NCBI GenBank assembly: GCA_018396515.1
Contig: JAGTQJ010000060.1
Span: 3,129-9,093, forward strand
DNA: 5,965 nt
Direction of reading: 5' to 3'
DNA from: Candidatus Bathyarchaeota archaeon
GTDB lineage: Archaea; Thermoproteota; Bathyarchaeia; TCS64
Shown here: one piece after another, positions 1 through 5,466 of the stretch
How positions within the stretch are numbered: the stretch's first letter is position 1
How the letters are laid out: each line of letters starts with the position of its first letter
The notes under the pieces: generated by a model
What the model saw: only the letters and a program-made list of their open reading frames with translations
Database searches by the model: none
What the model was told of the DNA's origin: nothing
Position numbers and translations under genes: made by a program

Positions 1-3
1 TAA

Positions 4-348
4 GGGAGACCTAATTGTTGGGAGGTGCTGAAAACGGGAGGGCCATGTGCCTTTGATGAGAAAAATAAATTGAGAAAAATCTTTACTCCGTTCGAAGTGA
101 AATAACTGATCTTAGACTTAGAGCTGTTTTTATTCTTTAATATGAGCACATTGCTTTTACTTAATATCATCACTGGATTCTTTCTCTACCTTTGGCCTCG
201 TGGTCCTAGGTCAGGACACCTTTTATTCCTTTGATCAACTAAAGATGTGTGGATTGATTTGCATACTTATCTTTATATACTTGCCATTGTTGTAGTGGCT
301 ATGCATATAATTCTAAATCGACGTTCGTCAAGATTTATTATAAATTAA
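4..348 (+). pseudogene. Remnant of a small membrane protein, DUF4405-like, with two in-frame stops
   Basis: One frame reads through this AT-rich stretch with only two stops in 115 codons: TAA at 103-105 and TGA at 232-234. Between and after them it encodes a hydrophobic segment (from ATG 142, ending GFFLYLWPRGPRSGH), then WIDLHTYLYILAIVVVAMH followed by a basic tail and TAA at 346-348. Two transmembrane segments, a Pro/Gly-rich turn and a W..LH start of the second helix resemble DUF4405-type small membrane proteins, recalled from family pattern only. Each stop is one base from a sense codon (CAA or GGA), and Gly fits the expected turn before the second helix. The part before 106 is less certain and could be chance. 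The likeliest reading is a dead gene; recoded TGA is possible but unsupported. Confidence 0.42.
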
Positions 349-590
349 CCGTTAAGGAGAGCAATAGTTTTCCACATTCTCAATTTTATGAAATCAATTA
401 TAATGTCTACTATAAATGGAAAACTCAATAATGGAAGGAATTAAAGAATAGGAATTCTAGAAACCCTCTTTATGCATGTTTATTCCATCATATGTGAGAG
501 TGAGAGAAGAGAAGGTTTTGAGATTAAAATTTTATTAATCTATTAATTCCAGTTTCAAAATAAGGTTTATTATGATGGAATCATGTCTCC
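349..590. other. AT-rich intergenic region with the grpB leader
   Basis: No coding frame or RNA gene is seen in the first half. The last ~110 bases (about 481-590) are homologous to the sequence before the truncated grpB copy (about 3008-3135). A TATA-like TTTATTAT at 567-574 lies about 20-25 bases before the grpB start and is also present in the right copy. A degenerate inverted repeat, AGATTAA...TTAATCT, near 522-542 is the counterpart of the palindrome at 3052-3093. Confidence 0.5.
567..574 (+). promoter_or_regulatory. Likely box A (TATA) of grpB
   Basis: TTTATTAT sits upstream of the TTG start at 591 at roughly the distance expected for a short-leader or leaderless archaeal transcript. 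The element is kept in the homologous position before the truncated copy, around 3107-3115. The GTPase promoter uses the same TTTTATTAT core. No upstream purine-rich BRE is obvious, so confidence is moderate. Confidence 0.4.
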
Positions 591-1133
591 TTGTTGGAAG
601 ATTTGGTAGGAACCGTGGTACTCGTCGATTATGATCCCCTCTGGCCTCTGCTTTACGAGGAGGAGAGGGCTCAGATTTTGGATGCCGTGGGAGAGATTGT
701 GCTCGCTGTCGAGCATATAGGGAGCACTGCTATCCCGGGGATGGTAGCTAAACCCATAATAGACCTTATGGCAGGAGTTAAAGGCCTCCGGGAGGCCGAA
801 ATGTGCATAACCCCTCTAAGGGGTCTGGGGTATCTTGATGTGACTCCACTTCCTGGAGGCCCTGAGATATATGAGTGGTACTACTGTCTCGGGAAGGGGG
901 TTCACAGTGTTGGATATCACCTCCACCTCGTGAGGTATGGGGGGCGCCACTGGGAGGATCACATCATATTCAGGGAATATCTGAGGTCTCACCCAGAGGT
1001 GGCAGAGGATTATGGTAGGTTGAAGAGGAGGCTCGCAACCCTTTATGGCTTGGACAGGAGGAGCTATACTGAGGGAAAAACATGCTTCATCGAGGAGGTT
1101 ATCTCGAAGGCAAGAAACTCAGCCAAGAGATAG
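591..1133 (+). CDS. grpB: GrpB/UPF0157 family protein (nucleotidyltransferase fold)
   Basis: A full-length 180-residue member of the GrpB (UPF0157) family, whose fold belongs to the nucleotidyltransferase superfamily; the substrate is unknown. Family hallmarks are in order: YDPLWP at 14-19, EHIGSTAIPG at 41-50, AKPIIDL at 53-59, HLHL at 110-113, HW..H..FR.YLR.HPE at 120-136 and a C-terminal YT.GK..FI. No signal peptide or membrane segment is seen, so it is probably cytosolic. The start is TTG at 591. TTG 603 or GTG 615 are alternatives: GTG 615 lies 4 bases after GGTAGG and would start near where many family members start. A diverged, truncated copy of its first ~34 codons is at 3136-3240 (about 87% identical). 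Downstream lies a remnant of the YchF-like gene, as if grpB and that GTPase were once neighbours. Confidence 0.9.
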   Translation: MLEDLVGTVVLVDYDPLWPLLYEEERAQILDAVGEIVLAVEHIGSTAIPGMVAKPIIDLMAGVKGLREAEMCITPLRGLGYLDVTPLPGGPEIYEWYYCLGKGVHSVGYHLHLVRYGGRHWEDHIIFREYLRSHPEVAEDYGRLKRRLATLYGLDRRSYTEGKTCFIEEVISKARNSAKR

Positions 1134-1366
1134 AAGTACTTTAACATCGAATGTTCAAGGATCACGCTTCTGCACTAGCCTTTCCACGTCTACTCCCACC
1201 TCACCCCCCACTCTCCATATGAAAGCTGCACATCTAACTATTCCCTTAAAGGTGTTTGGGGAAGATGACGTCTAAAGCTGTGTTGGAGGATGTTCATGAA
1301 TTTTAGAGGATGGTAGAACGGAGTCTAGCTAGGCGTTCCCTGTCTCCATCCCCACTAGTTTAGGTG
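1134..1366. other. Spacer between grpB and the GTPase remnant
   Basis: No convincing gene. From about 1285 the sequence is alignable, with several substitutions and small indels, to 3265-3346 upstream of the intact GTPase (shared GATGTTCATGAAT and TGGTAGAAC blocks). Weaker similarity may begin near 1256. The corresponding stretch from mid-grpB to about 1258 is missing in the right copy. Confidence 0.5.
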
Positions 1367-1491
1367 GTGAGGGTGTTACTCTTTTATTATTGGAGCATTT
1401 CTCTTCATATTGGTAGGATACTGGTTGGTGACCGTCGCCATAATCGGGAAGACAAATGTGGGTAAGACGACCTTCTTCAACGCTGCCACCC
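1367..1491 (+). repeat. 125-bp perfect repeat, left copy (GTPase promoter and first codons)
   Basis: Every base of 1367-1491 equals 3347-3471, at an exact offset of 1980. The tract holds the TATA-like TTTTATTAT, GGTAGG, a GTG start at 1428 and the P-loop codons. Similar but clearly diverged sequence flanks it on both sides, so the identity is local and does not simply reflect a recent duplication. Confidence 0.97.
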
Positions 1492-1735
1492 CCCCACTGA
1501 GTGAAATATCCTCTTAAAGCAGTATTTCTGCTTATTAAAATAACTCCCCATCAATTCATAAACCTATTTACTGCGATAACATTACCAGTTATATATTGTC
1601 TCCTAGAACTCCGCCTTAGGTTGCAATCTAGGATTCGAGGCTCAGTCAGGTTGATACCGGATAGGAGGGAGCCAATGGGACCATCCTAAAACCCCTAAAC
1701 CTATTAGAGAGGTTCCTGACTAGGGTCCTCTTGGC
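1428..1735 (+). pseudogene. Truncated, decayed second copy of the YchF-like GTPase gene
   Basis: From GTG 1428 the frame reads VTVAIIGKTNVGKTTFFNAA, identical to the intact gene. It continues TPPLSEISS and meets TAA at 1515-1517, where the intact protein has Tyr30 (TAC). After the stop, scattered co-linear blocks still match the intact gene: CTGCGAT at 1571 with 3539, AACTCCGCCT at 1607 with 3588, TGATA at 1652 with 3649, AGGTTCCT at 1710 with 3687. I therefore place the remnant out to about 1735, where recognisable similarity fades. At most a 29-residue P-loop peptide could be made. The promoter is intact because it lies in the 125-bp identical tract. Confidence 0.8.
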
Positions 1736-1898
1736 TCACTTGATTTTCAAGGTTTAAGGTATTAGAGGCATTAATAATTGGTAAAACTTAAATGAAAATC
1801 ATGATAATAATTTAATGTACTAATGCGTTGTTGTGGGAGCCCTGTGGTGTATCTAGAATGAGGCCCGCTGGTTTAAGTGATGGAGGAGTCGGTATTGA
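1736..1898. other. AT-rich gap before the HEPN/MNT operon
   Basis: No recognisable gene. A 33-codon frame from ATG 1858 ends in a TGA overlapping the HEPN start (ATGA at 1956-1959). It has no ribosome-binding site and probably contains the operon promoter, so I do not call it. Confidence 0.4.
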
Positions 1899-1912
1899 GG
1901 GAGCTTTTAAAA
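1899..1912 (+). promoter_or_regulatory. Likely promoter of the HEPN/MNT operon
   Basis: GGGAGC followed by TTTTAAAA (box A at 1905-1912) resembles an archaeal BRE plus TATA box. Transcription would start near 1935, about 20 bases before the ATG at 1956. No inverted-repeat operator is obvious, although such operons are often autoregulated. Confidence 0.42.
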
Positions 1913-1955
1913 TAATGTTGAAAACTGAGCAAAAAGCATTCTTAAAGAGCCTGCT

Positions 1956-2375
1956 ATGAGCATGAATGTGAATAAGGTTTACGTTGAAAGGTTGATTTTG
2001 GACATCGAGAGATCTATTGAGGCTATACTCTCTTATTCCTCGAAGCCCTATGAGGCTTTAAGCGACGCGGAGAGGTATGCAGTCAGGTATAATATAGTGG
2101 TGGTTGCCGAGGCCGTTATAGCTTTAGCGTTGCATGCTGCTAGGAGGTCGTATGGCGAGGAGCCTGAGATGCCTGTTCAAGCGCTTAGCATACTTAGAGA
2201 TAAAGGTTTAATCACGAGTACAGACTATGACGACTTGGTGCGCCTCTACAGGTTGAGAAATCTCCTCGTACATAGGTATTGGATGGTGGATGATGAGAGA
2301 ATATATAGGAGCGTTAAAAGCGATTTTAGGAGCGTGAGAAGCTTCGCTGAGAGGCTGCGTGAGGCATGCCGCTAG
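1956..2375 (+). CDS. HEPN-domain (HepT-like) toxin
   Basis: 139 residues, the normal size for a HepT/DUF86-type HEPN protein, all-helical in character. The defining motif R-x4-H-x-Y is present as RNLLVHRY at residues 101-108. In studied HEPN/MNT systems R and H form the RNase centre, and the Tyr is the residue that the MNT partner modifies with AMP. The ATG at 1956 is chosen because it opens the frame just after a box-A-like element; ATG 1962 is an alternative. The 3' end overlaps the MNT gene by 10 bp, indicating a two-gene operon. Known role of the family: a ribonuclease toxin acting on RNA in the cytosol, silenced by its partner. Whether it still cleaves RNA here is inferred from the motif only. 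The pair sits between two broken copies of the grpB/GTPase unit. Confidence 0.88.
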   Translation: MSMNVNKVYVERLILDIERSIEAILSYSSKPYEALSDAERYAVRYNIVVVAEAVIALALHAARRSYGEEPEMPVQALSILRDKGLITSTDYDDLVRLYRLRNLLVHRYWMVDDERIYRSVKSDFRSVRSFAERLREACR

Positions 2376-2776
2376 ATGAAAGGTACAGGTATCATAGGTT
2401 GGATGCTGAGGGGAAACAGGGCCTCATAGAGGTTGTCAGAAGGATTCTAGAGGAGAGGGGCGTTACACTCGCCATAATCTTCGGCAGCTTTGTAGAGTTA
2501 GATTCCTTTAGAGATATTGATGTAGCCGTGTACATTGGGCCTATGGAGGCTGATCTAGACGCCATATTCAAGCTAACCGCAGAGATAGAGGAGGAGATCC
2601 ACATCCCAGTAGACGTGGTCCCGCTGGAGAGCATCCAAACAAAGTTCAAGCACTACATCCTAACCAAAGGCAGGGTCATCCTAGAGAGGGAGCCTGGCCT
2701 CCACGAAGCACTCATTATACAAACAATAGATGAACAAATACTTCTTGAGGGGAAAGAAGGTCAAAGAGATGAGTAG
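2366..2776 (+). CDS. MNT-type minimal nucleotidyltransferase antitoxin
   Basis: 136 residues with the minimal nucleotidyltransferase core. FGSF at 39-42 supplies the Gly-Ser pair, RDIDVAVY at 49-56 supplies the two metal-binding Asp (50 and 52), and a third Asp is likely Asp83 in VDVVP. Spacing between GS and DxD is 8 residues, shorter than the GSx10DxD often quoted for MntA. All catalytic residues are present. Known role of the family: adds AMP to the conserved Tyr of the HEPN toxin and thereby neutralises it. ATG 2366 is the first start after an in-frame TGA at 2360-2362 and overlaps the toxin gene by 10 bp, which favours coupled translation. A C-terminal extension rich in acidic residues and Lys follows the core. 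The stop is TAG. Confidence 0.87.
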   Translation: MPLDERYRYHRLDAEGKQGLIEVVRRILEERGVTLAIIFGSFVELDSFRDIDVAVYIGPMEADLDAIFKLTAEIEEEIHIPVDVVPLESIQTKFKHYILTKGRVILEREPGLHEALIIQTIDEQILLEGKEGQRDE

Positions 2777-3051
2777 TAAGATCTCGATTAAAATCTAAAT
2801 GTATTGTTTTCTATAATCTTAGTAATAAACTCTAGTGTTTAATATTCTCGCTTATTGCAGGTAATACTTATTTCGAAATAGGGTTTGGCAGAATGAACCT
2901 TAAAGATTGAAAAAGAAGGCACACCATAATAATAGTCATTATTGTTAAAGTAATCCTTCAATTCAAAATACATTCCGAAATTAATAAACTATCAGACTCC
3001 TGCTTCATACCTTTTTAATGTATCATGTGTGAGAGGGTAGGAGAGGAGGGT
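2777..3051. other. AT-rich intergenic region after the MNT gene
   Basis: No coding frame of note. A weak 6-bp inverted repeat (AATAAT...ATTATT) lies near 2929-2944. From about 3008 the sequence is homologous to the leader of the left grpB copy, including TCATRTGTGAGAG and a GGTTTTG/GGTTTGG block. Confidence 0.45.
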
Positions 3052-3093
3052 TTGGAATCGATAGATTAAAAAATTTTAATCTATCGATTCCAA
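3052..3093. repeat. Palindrome with 20-bp perfect arms
   Basis: Arms 3052-3071 and 3074-3093 are exact reverse complements around a central AA; a G.T and then a G-C pair could extend them by two. It can form a strong hairpin in RNA or a cruciform in DNA. It lies between the HEPN/MNT operon and the truncated grpB copy. The left leader has a degraded counterpart that keeps the right arm (AATCTAT..ATTCC) but lacks about 9 bp of the left arm. It could be a terminator, a regulator-binding site or an element end; the sequence does not decide. Confidence 0.9.
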
Positions 3094-3135
3094 GCTCGAA
3101 ACAAGTTTTATTATGATAGGATTATGTTTTCTTTT

Positions 3136-3240
3136 TTGGATGATTTGGTAGGATCTGTGGTGCTCGTCGATTATGATTCCCGTTGGCCTCTGCTCTATGA
3201 GGAGGGGAGGGCTCGGATTTTGGATGCAGTCAACGACTAG
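3136..3240 (+). pseudogene. Truncated second copy of grpB (N-terminal 32 codons)
   Basis: TTG 3136 opens a frame matching the first ~32 codons of the intact grpB (DLVG.VVLVDYD..WPLLYEE, RA.ILDAV), about 87% identical at DNA level over 91 bases. At about 3229 the homology stops abruptly. Two unrelated codons follow and then TAG at 3238-3240. The next sequence resembles the spacer at about 1256-1285 in the left copy, so an internal deletion of about 570 bp fused early grpB to the GTPase leader. The GST motif and all catalytic parts are missing. Confidence 0.88.
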
Positions 3241-3346
3241 AAGACGCCCACCACAAGCCTTGTTTAGGATGTTCATGAATTTCAGAGAGATGGTAGAACA
3301 TAGGTCTAGCTATACATCCTATCTCTCCACCCCCTTAAGATGGGCT

Positions 3347-3471
3347 GTGAGGGTGTTACTCTTTTATTATTGGAGCATTTCTCTTCATATTGGTAGGATA
3401 CTGGTTGGTGACCGTCGCCATAATCGGGAAGACAAATGTGGGTAAGACGACCTTCTTCAACGCTGCCACCC
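3347..3471 (+). repeat. 125-bp perfect repeat, right copy
   Basis: Identical to 1367-1491. It spans the promoter and first 21 codons of the intact GTPase gene. The identity breaks at 3472, while homology continues at a much lower level on the left-copy side. Confidence 0.97.
3362..3370 (+). promoter_or_regulatory. Likely box A of the GTPase gene
   Basis: TTTTATTAT is centred about 26 bases before 3392, so transcription would start near 3390-3395 and leave a leader of about 15 bases before the GTG at 3408. This argues against the in-frame TTG at 3390 as the start. The same element lies at 1382-1390 in the left copy. Confidence 0.45.
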
Positions 3472-4622
3472 TATTGAACGCTGAGATATCCTCCTACCCC
3501 TTCACGACGAGGGAGCCTAATGAGGGTGCAGCCTACGTCTGCGATGTATGCGTCTGTAGGGAGCTTGGGGTGAAAGACAATCCTCAAAACTCCGCCTGTA
3601 TTGAGGGCTGGAGATACATCCCAATAAGGCTTCTGGACCTTCCAGGCCTGATAAAGGACGCCTGGAGGGGGAGAGGCCTTGGAACCAGGTTCCTCTCGGT
3701 CATAGGGCAGGCGGATGCCCTGATACACATAGTCGACGCCTCAGGCTCCGTCGACGAGGAGGGGAGGCTCACCAAGCCAGGAAGTGGGAACCCGGTCCAG
3801 GATGTATTGGATATCGAGATGGAGGTGGAGAGGTGGATGGCTGACATTATCCTGAGGAACAGGCAGCTCATCGCCCGGGAGGCCTCCTCCTCTTCGCTTG
3901 AGGAGGCTGTGTCCAAGGTCCTCTCGGGTATAAAGGCAGCCCCCTCCCATGTTGAAAGGGCCTTAATTAAGGCGGATCTCGAGGACAGGCCCATAGAGCT
4001 CTGGGATATAGATGAGGCGGTCAGATTCTCAGCCACCCTCCTCCCATTGATCAAGCCGATCCTAATAGTTGCGAACAAGATGGACCTGCCCACGGCGGAG
4101 GAGAACCTCGAGATGCTCGTCAACTTCTTCAACGATAGGCTTGTGGCACCATGCTCAGCCGAGGCGGAGCTCATCCTGAGGAGGGCTGAGAAGATGGGCC
4201 TCCTCCACTATACGCCGGGGCAGGAGAAGTTCCTCTTGAGGGAGGAGGCCCGACTCACACCGGAGCAGTGGAGAGCCTTAGACTATGTGGAGAAGAGGGT
4301 TATGGCGAGGTGGCTCAGGACCGGTATCCAGCAGGCCCTGAACACCGTGGTCTTCAAGCTCCTTAGGATGAACATGGTCTACCCAGTTGCGGATGAGTCG
4401 AGGTACTCAGACAACCATGGGAACATCCTGCCCGATGTCCACCTATTGCCCGATGGCTCAACACCCCTGGACCTGGCCAGAACCGTACACACGAGGCTGG
4501 CGGAGAGTTACATCATGGCGATAGACGCCAAGACGGGTATGCGCCTGCCAAAAGAGTACAAACTGAGACACAGGGACGTTATTAAGATAGTAACCCAGCC
4601 AAGGGCCAGGCCCAAGAGATAG
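3408..4622 (+). CDS. ychF: YchF-like GTPase with TGS domain, archaeal type
   Basis: 404 residues from GTG 3408, a normal length for the archaeal YchF-related branch of OBG-type GTPases (P. horikoshii PH0525 type). Order: P-loop GKTNVGKT at 7-14, switch region with YPFTT at 30-34, G3 DLPG at 77-80, G4 NKMD at 223-226, G5 SA at 250-251, and a C-terminal TGS domain from about 343 to 397. The canonical NKxD at G4 predicts GTP use, unlike true bacterial YchF/Ola1, which have an altered G4 and prefer ATP. C45, C48, C50 and C64 form a Cys cluster after switch I. These proteins are thought to work with ribosomes or RNA; the exact role is unknown. GTG 3408 places the P-loop at residue 7 as in family members. 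TTG 3390 in the same frame is an alternative, but its codon falls at the predicted transcription start. Confidence 0.92.
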   Translation: MTVAIIGKTNVGKTTFFNAATLLNAEISSYPFTTREPNEGAAYVCDVCVCRELGVKDNPQNSACIEGWRYIPIRLLDLPGLIKDAWRGRGLGTRFLSVIGQADALIHIVDASGSVDEEGRLTKPGSGNPVQDVLDIEMEVERWMADIILRNRQLIAREASSSSLEEAVSKVLSGIKAAPSHVERALIKADLEDRPIELWDIDEAVRFSATLLPLIKPILIVANKMDLPTAEENLEMLVNFFNDRLVAPCSAEAELILRRAEKMGLLHYTPGQEKFLLREEARLTPEQWRALDYVEKRVMARWLRTGIQQALNTVVFKLLRMNMVYPVADESRYSDNHGNILPDVHLLPDGSTPLDLARTVHTRLAESYIMAIDAKTGMRLPKEYKLRHRDVIKIVTQPRARPKR

Positions 4623-4743
4623 ACCTCGCTCCAGAAGAAGAATCAATCTCTATTTGGGGGTTCAAAGTTAAAATTCGATAAACATCGTCCAGTTCAGAGC
4701 CAACCCTTAATTAGGATAGCCCTCAATAAATATCTGATAGACC
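4623..4743. other. Short intergenic region with possible promoter of the VOC gene
   Basis: Two TATA-like stretches are visible: CTTAATTA at 4706-4713 and AATAAATAT at 4725-4733. The first would give a nearly leaderless transcript from ATG 4744. The second would fit a start at the internal ATG 4759. I cannot choose between them. Confidence 0.3.
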
Positions 4744-5229
4744 ATGAGCATGAGCTTTATGATACCAGAGGATAAGATTATGCTCCGTGAGGTCGCCCAC
4801 CTCTGCATAGTTGTGAGGGATGTGGAGAGAGCCGCCAGAGTCTTCGCAGAGAGGTTCGGGATAGGCCCCTTCAGGATAAGGGCGCTCCACACCCCTAAGT
4901 CTAGGGGGAGCGTCCATGGGGAGCCCGCGGAGTACACCATAAAGTTCGGCTTCGCGAGGCTTGGACCCATAACTCTAGAGCTCGCCCAGCCCTTAGAGGG
5001 GAGAACAATACTCCAGGAGTTTCTGGAGGAGCATGGGGAGGGGATCCACCACATTGGGCTCCCAGCCCCAACACCATTTGAGGCAGAGCTGGAGAAATGG
5101 AGGAGACAGGGGATACAACCCCTCCAATCGAGCAGGATGGAGGATCCAGAGGAAGGGTGGGCCTACATGGACACACACAACCTAGTTGGATGCATATTGG
5201 AGATATTATGCTTCAAAAGATATCAATAA
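4744..5229 (+). CDS. VOC-fold protein, glyoxalase / methylmalonyl-CoA-epimerase-like
   Basis: 161 residues, the usual size for a two-module vicinal-oxygen-chelate protein. Likely metal ligands follow the family pattern: His19 (REVAHLCIVV), Glu79 (ITLELAQPL), His103 (HGEGIHHIGL) and Glu154 (ILEIL), one pair per beta-alpha-beta-beta-beta module. The phrase F-L-x-x-HGEGIHHIG is typical of methylmalonyl-CoA epimerase-like members, but many uncharacterised VOC proteins share it, so the substrate is open. The neighbours are not mutase or carboxylase genes, so context gives no support for the epimerase reaction. ATG 4744 is the first start; ATG 4759 and ATG 4780 are also possible, since the conserved part begins only at about residue 15. 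The stop codon lies inside a 17-bp tandem repeat. Confidence 0.85.
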   Translation: MSMSFMIPEDKIMLREVAHLCIVVRDVERAARVFAERFGIGPFRIRALHTPKSRGSVHGEPAEYTIKFGFARLGPITLELAQPLEGRTILQEFLEEHGEGIHHIGLPAPTPFEAELEKWRRQGIQPLQSSRMEDPEEGWAYMDTHNLVGCILEILCFKRYQ

Positions 5230-5249
5230 AGAAAAGATATCAATTAAAG
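5215..5249. repeat. 17-bp tandem duplication across the VOC stop codon
   Basis: AAAAGATATCAATAAAG at 5215-5231 is followed directly by the same unit with one extra T at 5232-5249. The TAA stop of the VOC gene lies in the first unit. It looks like a slippage duplication. Confidence 0.85.
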
Positions 5250-5289
5250 ATGAGCCAACACATGAGCGATGTCTTTATTCCATCCCACC

Positions 5290-5312
5290 CCTCTATTAAA
5301 CATTTTAAGAGG
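5290..5312 (+). terminator. Weak hairpin after the VOC gene, possible terminator
   Basis: CCTCT (5290-5294) pairs with AGAGG (5308-5312), and TAAA (5297-5300) with TTTA (5304-5307), leaving a CAT loop and a two-base bulge. No T-run follows, so a terminator role is only possible. Confidence 0.2.
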
Positions 5313-5328
5313 TGCTTAGGGTAGAACC

Positions 5329-5335
5329 TTTAAAT
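5329..5335 (+). promoter_or_regulatory. Box A of the tRNA-Ser gene
   Basis: TTTAAAT, preceded by ACC, lies 25-31 bases before the first base of the tRNA, the standard spacing for an archaeal TATA box feeding a tRNA transcript that starts at or just before the mature 5' end. Confidence 0.7.
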
Positions 5336-5359
5336 CGCGGTGAGGAATCTTTACCATTG

Positions 5360-5461
5360 GCCGGGGTCTCCTAGTGGTATGGAGCAAACCTTTCTAGGGG
5401 CTCAGGCCTGGAGAGCTTGTGACCCGTGAGGGTCGCGTGGGTTCGAATCCCACCCCCGGCG
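5360..5461 (+). tRNA. tRNA-Ser(GGA), class II, with an intron at position 29/30
   Basis: The acceptor arm GCCGGGG (5360-5366) pairs perfectly with CCCCGGC (5454-5460). The discriminator is G5461, usual for archaeal serine tRNAs. The D-arm is TCC/GGA (5369-5371 / 5381-5383) with A14, GG18-19 and A21 in place. The T-arm is GTGGG-TTCGAAT-CCCAC (5437-5453). A long variable arm GACCC-GTGA-GGGTC (5421-5434) makes it class II. The anticodon loop CTGGAGA (5408-5414) gives anticodon GGA, reading UCC and UCU. After removal of 5388-5405 the anticodon stem is CAAGC/GCTTG, fully Watson-Crick. Mature length is 84 nt. CCA is not encoded. A box A lies upstream, and a T-rich CTTCTTT follows at 5462-5468, possibly the terminator. 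Confidence 0.94.
5388..5405 (+). other. 18-nt tRNA intron with bulge-helix-bulge motif
   Basis: A 4-bp helix GAGC/GCTC (5382-5385 / 5400-5403) lies between two 3-nt bulges, AAA (5386-5388) and AGG (5404-5406). An inner helix CCTT/AGGG (5389-5392 / 5396-5399) with a TCT loop closes the intron. Cutting after the second base of each bulge removes exactly 5388-5405 and joins CAA to GC, giving a perfect stem strand. The outer exon helix is only one pair, so this is a relaxed form of the motif. The site, 29/30, is outside the canonical 37/38. Confidence 0.85.
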
Positions 5462-5466
5462 CTTCT

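Noticed and set aside
54..109. C/D-box guide RNA candidate (TTGATGA ... CTGA)
   Set aside because: The C box lacks the leading purine, the inner D'/C' boxes are poor, and the region fits a decayed membrane-protein frame.
1155..1271. Minus-strand frame of about 39 codons with coding-like composition in the grpB-GTPase spacer
   Set aside because: No start codon, short, and no family resemblance; probably chance in a GC-richer stretch.
1858..1959. 33-codon frame whose TGA overlaps the HEPN ATG as ATGA
   Set aside because: No ribosome-binding site, no recognisable motif, and it covers the likely HEPN/MNT promoter at 1899-1912.
2929..2944. Small AT-only inverted repeat after the MNT gene
   Set aside because: Six-base arms in AT-rich DNA are expected by chance and no T-run follows.
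3173..3445. 90-codon plus-strand frame spanning the grpB remnant and GTPase leader
   Set aside because: Out of frame with both genes, and it covers the deletion junction and the GTPase promoter.
3584..4174. Long minus-strand frame opposite the GTPase
   Set aside because: Shadow of a well-supported gene; its Ser/Leu-rich translation has no motif.
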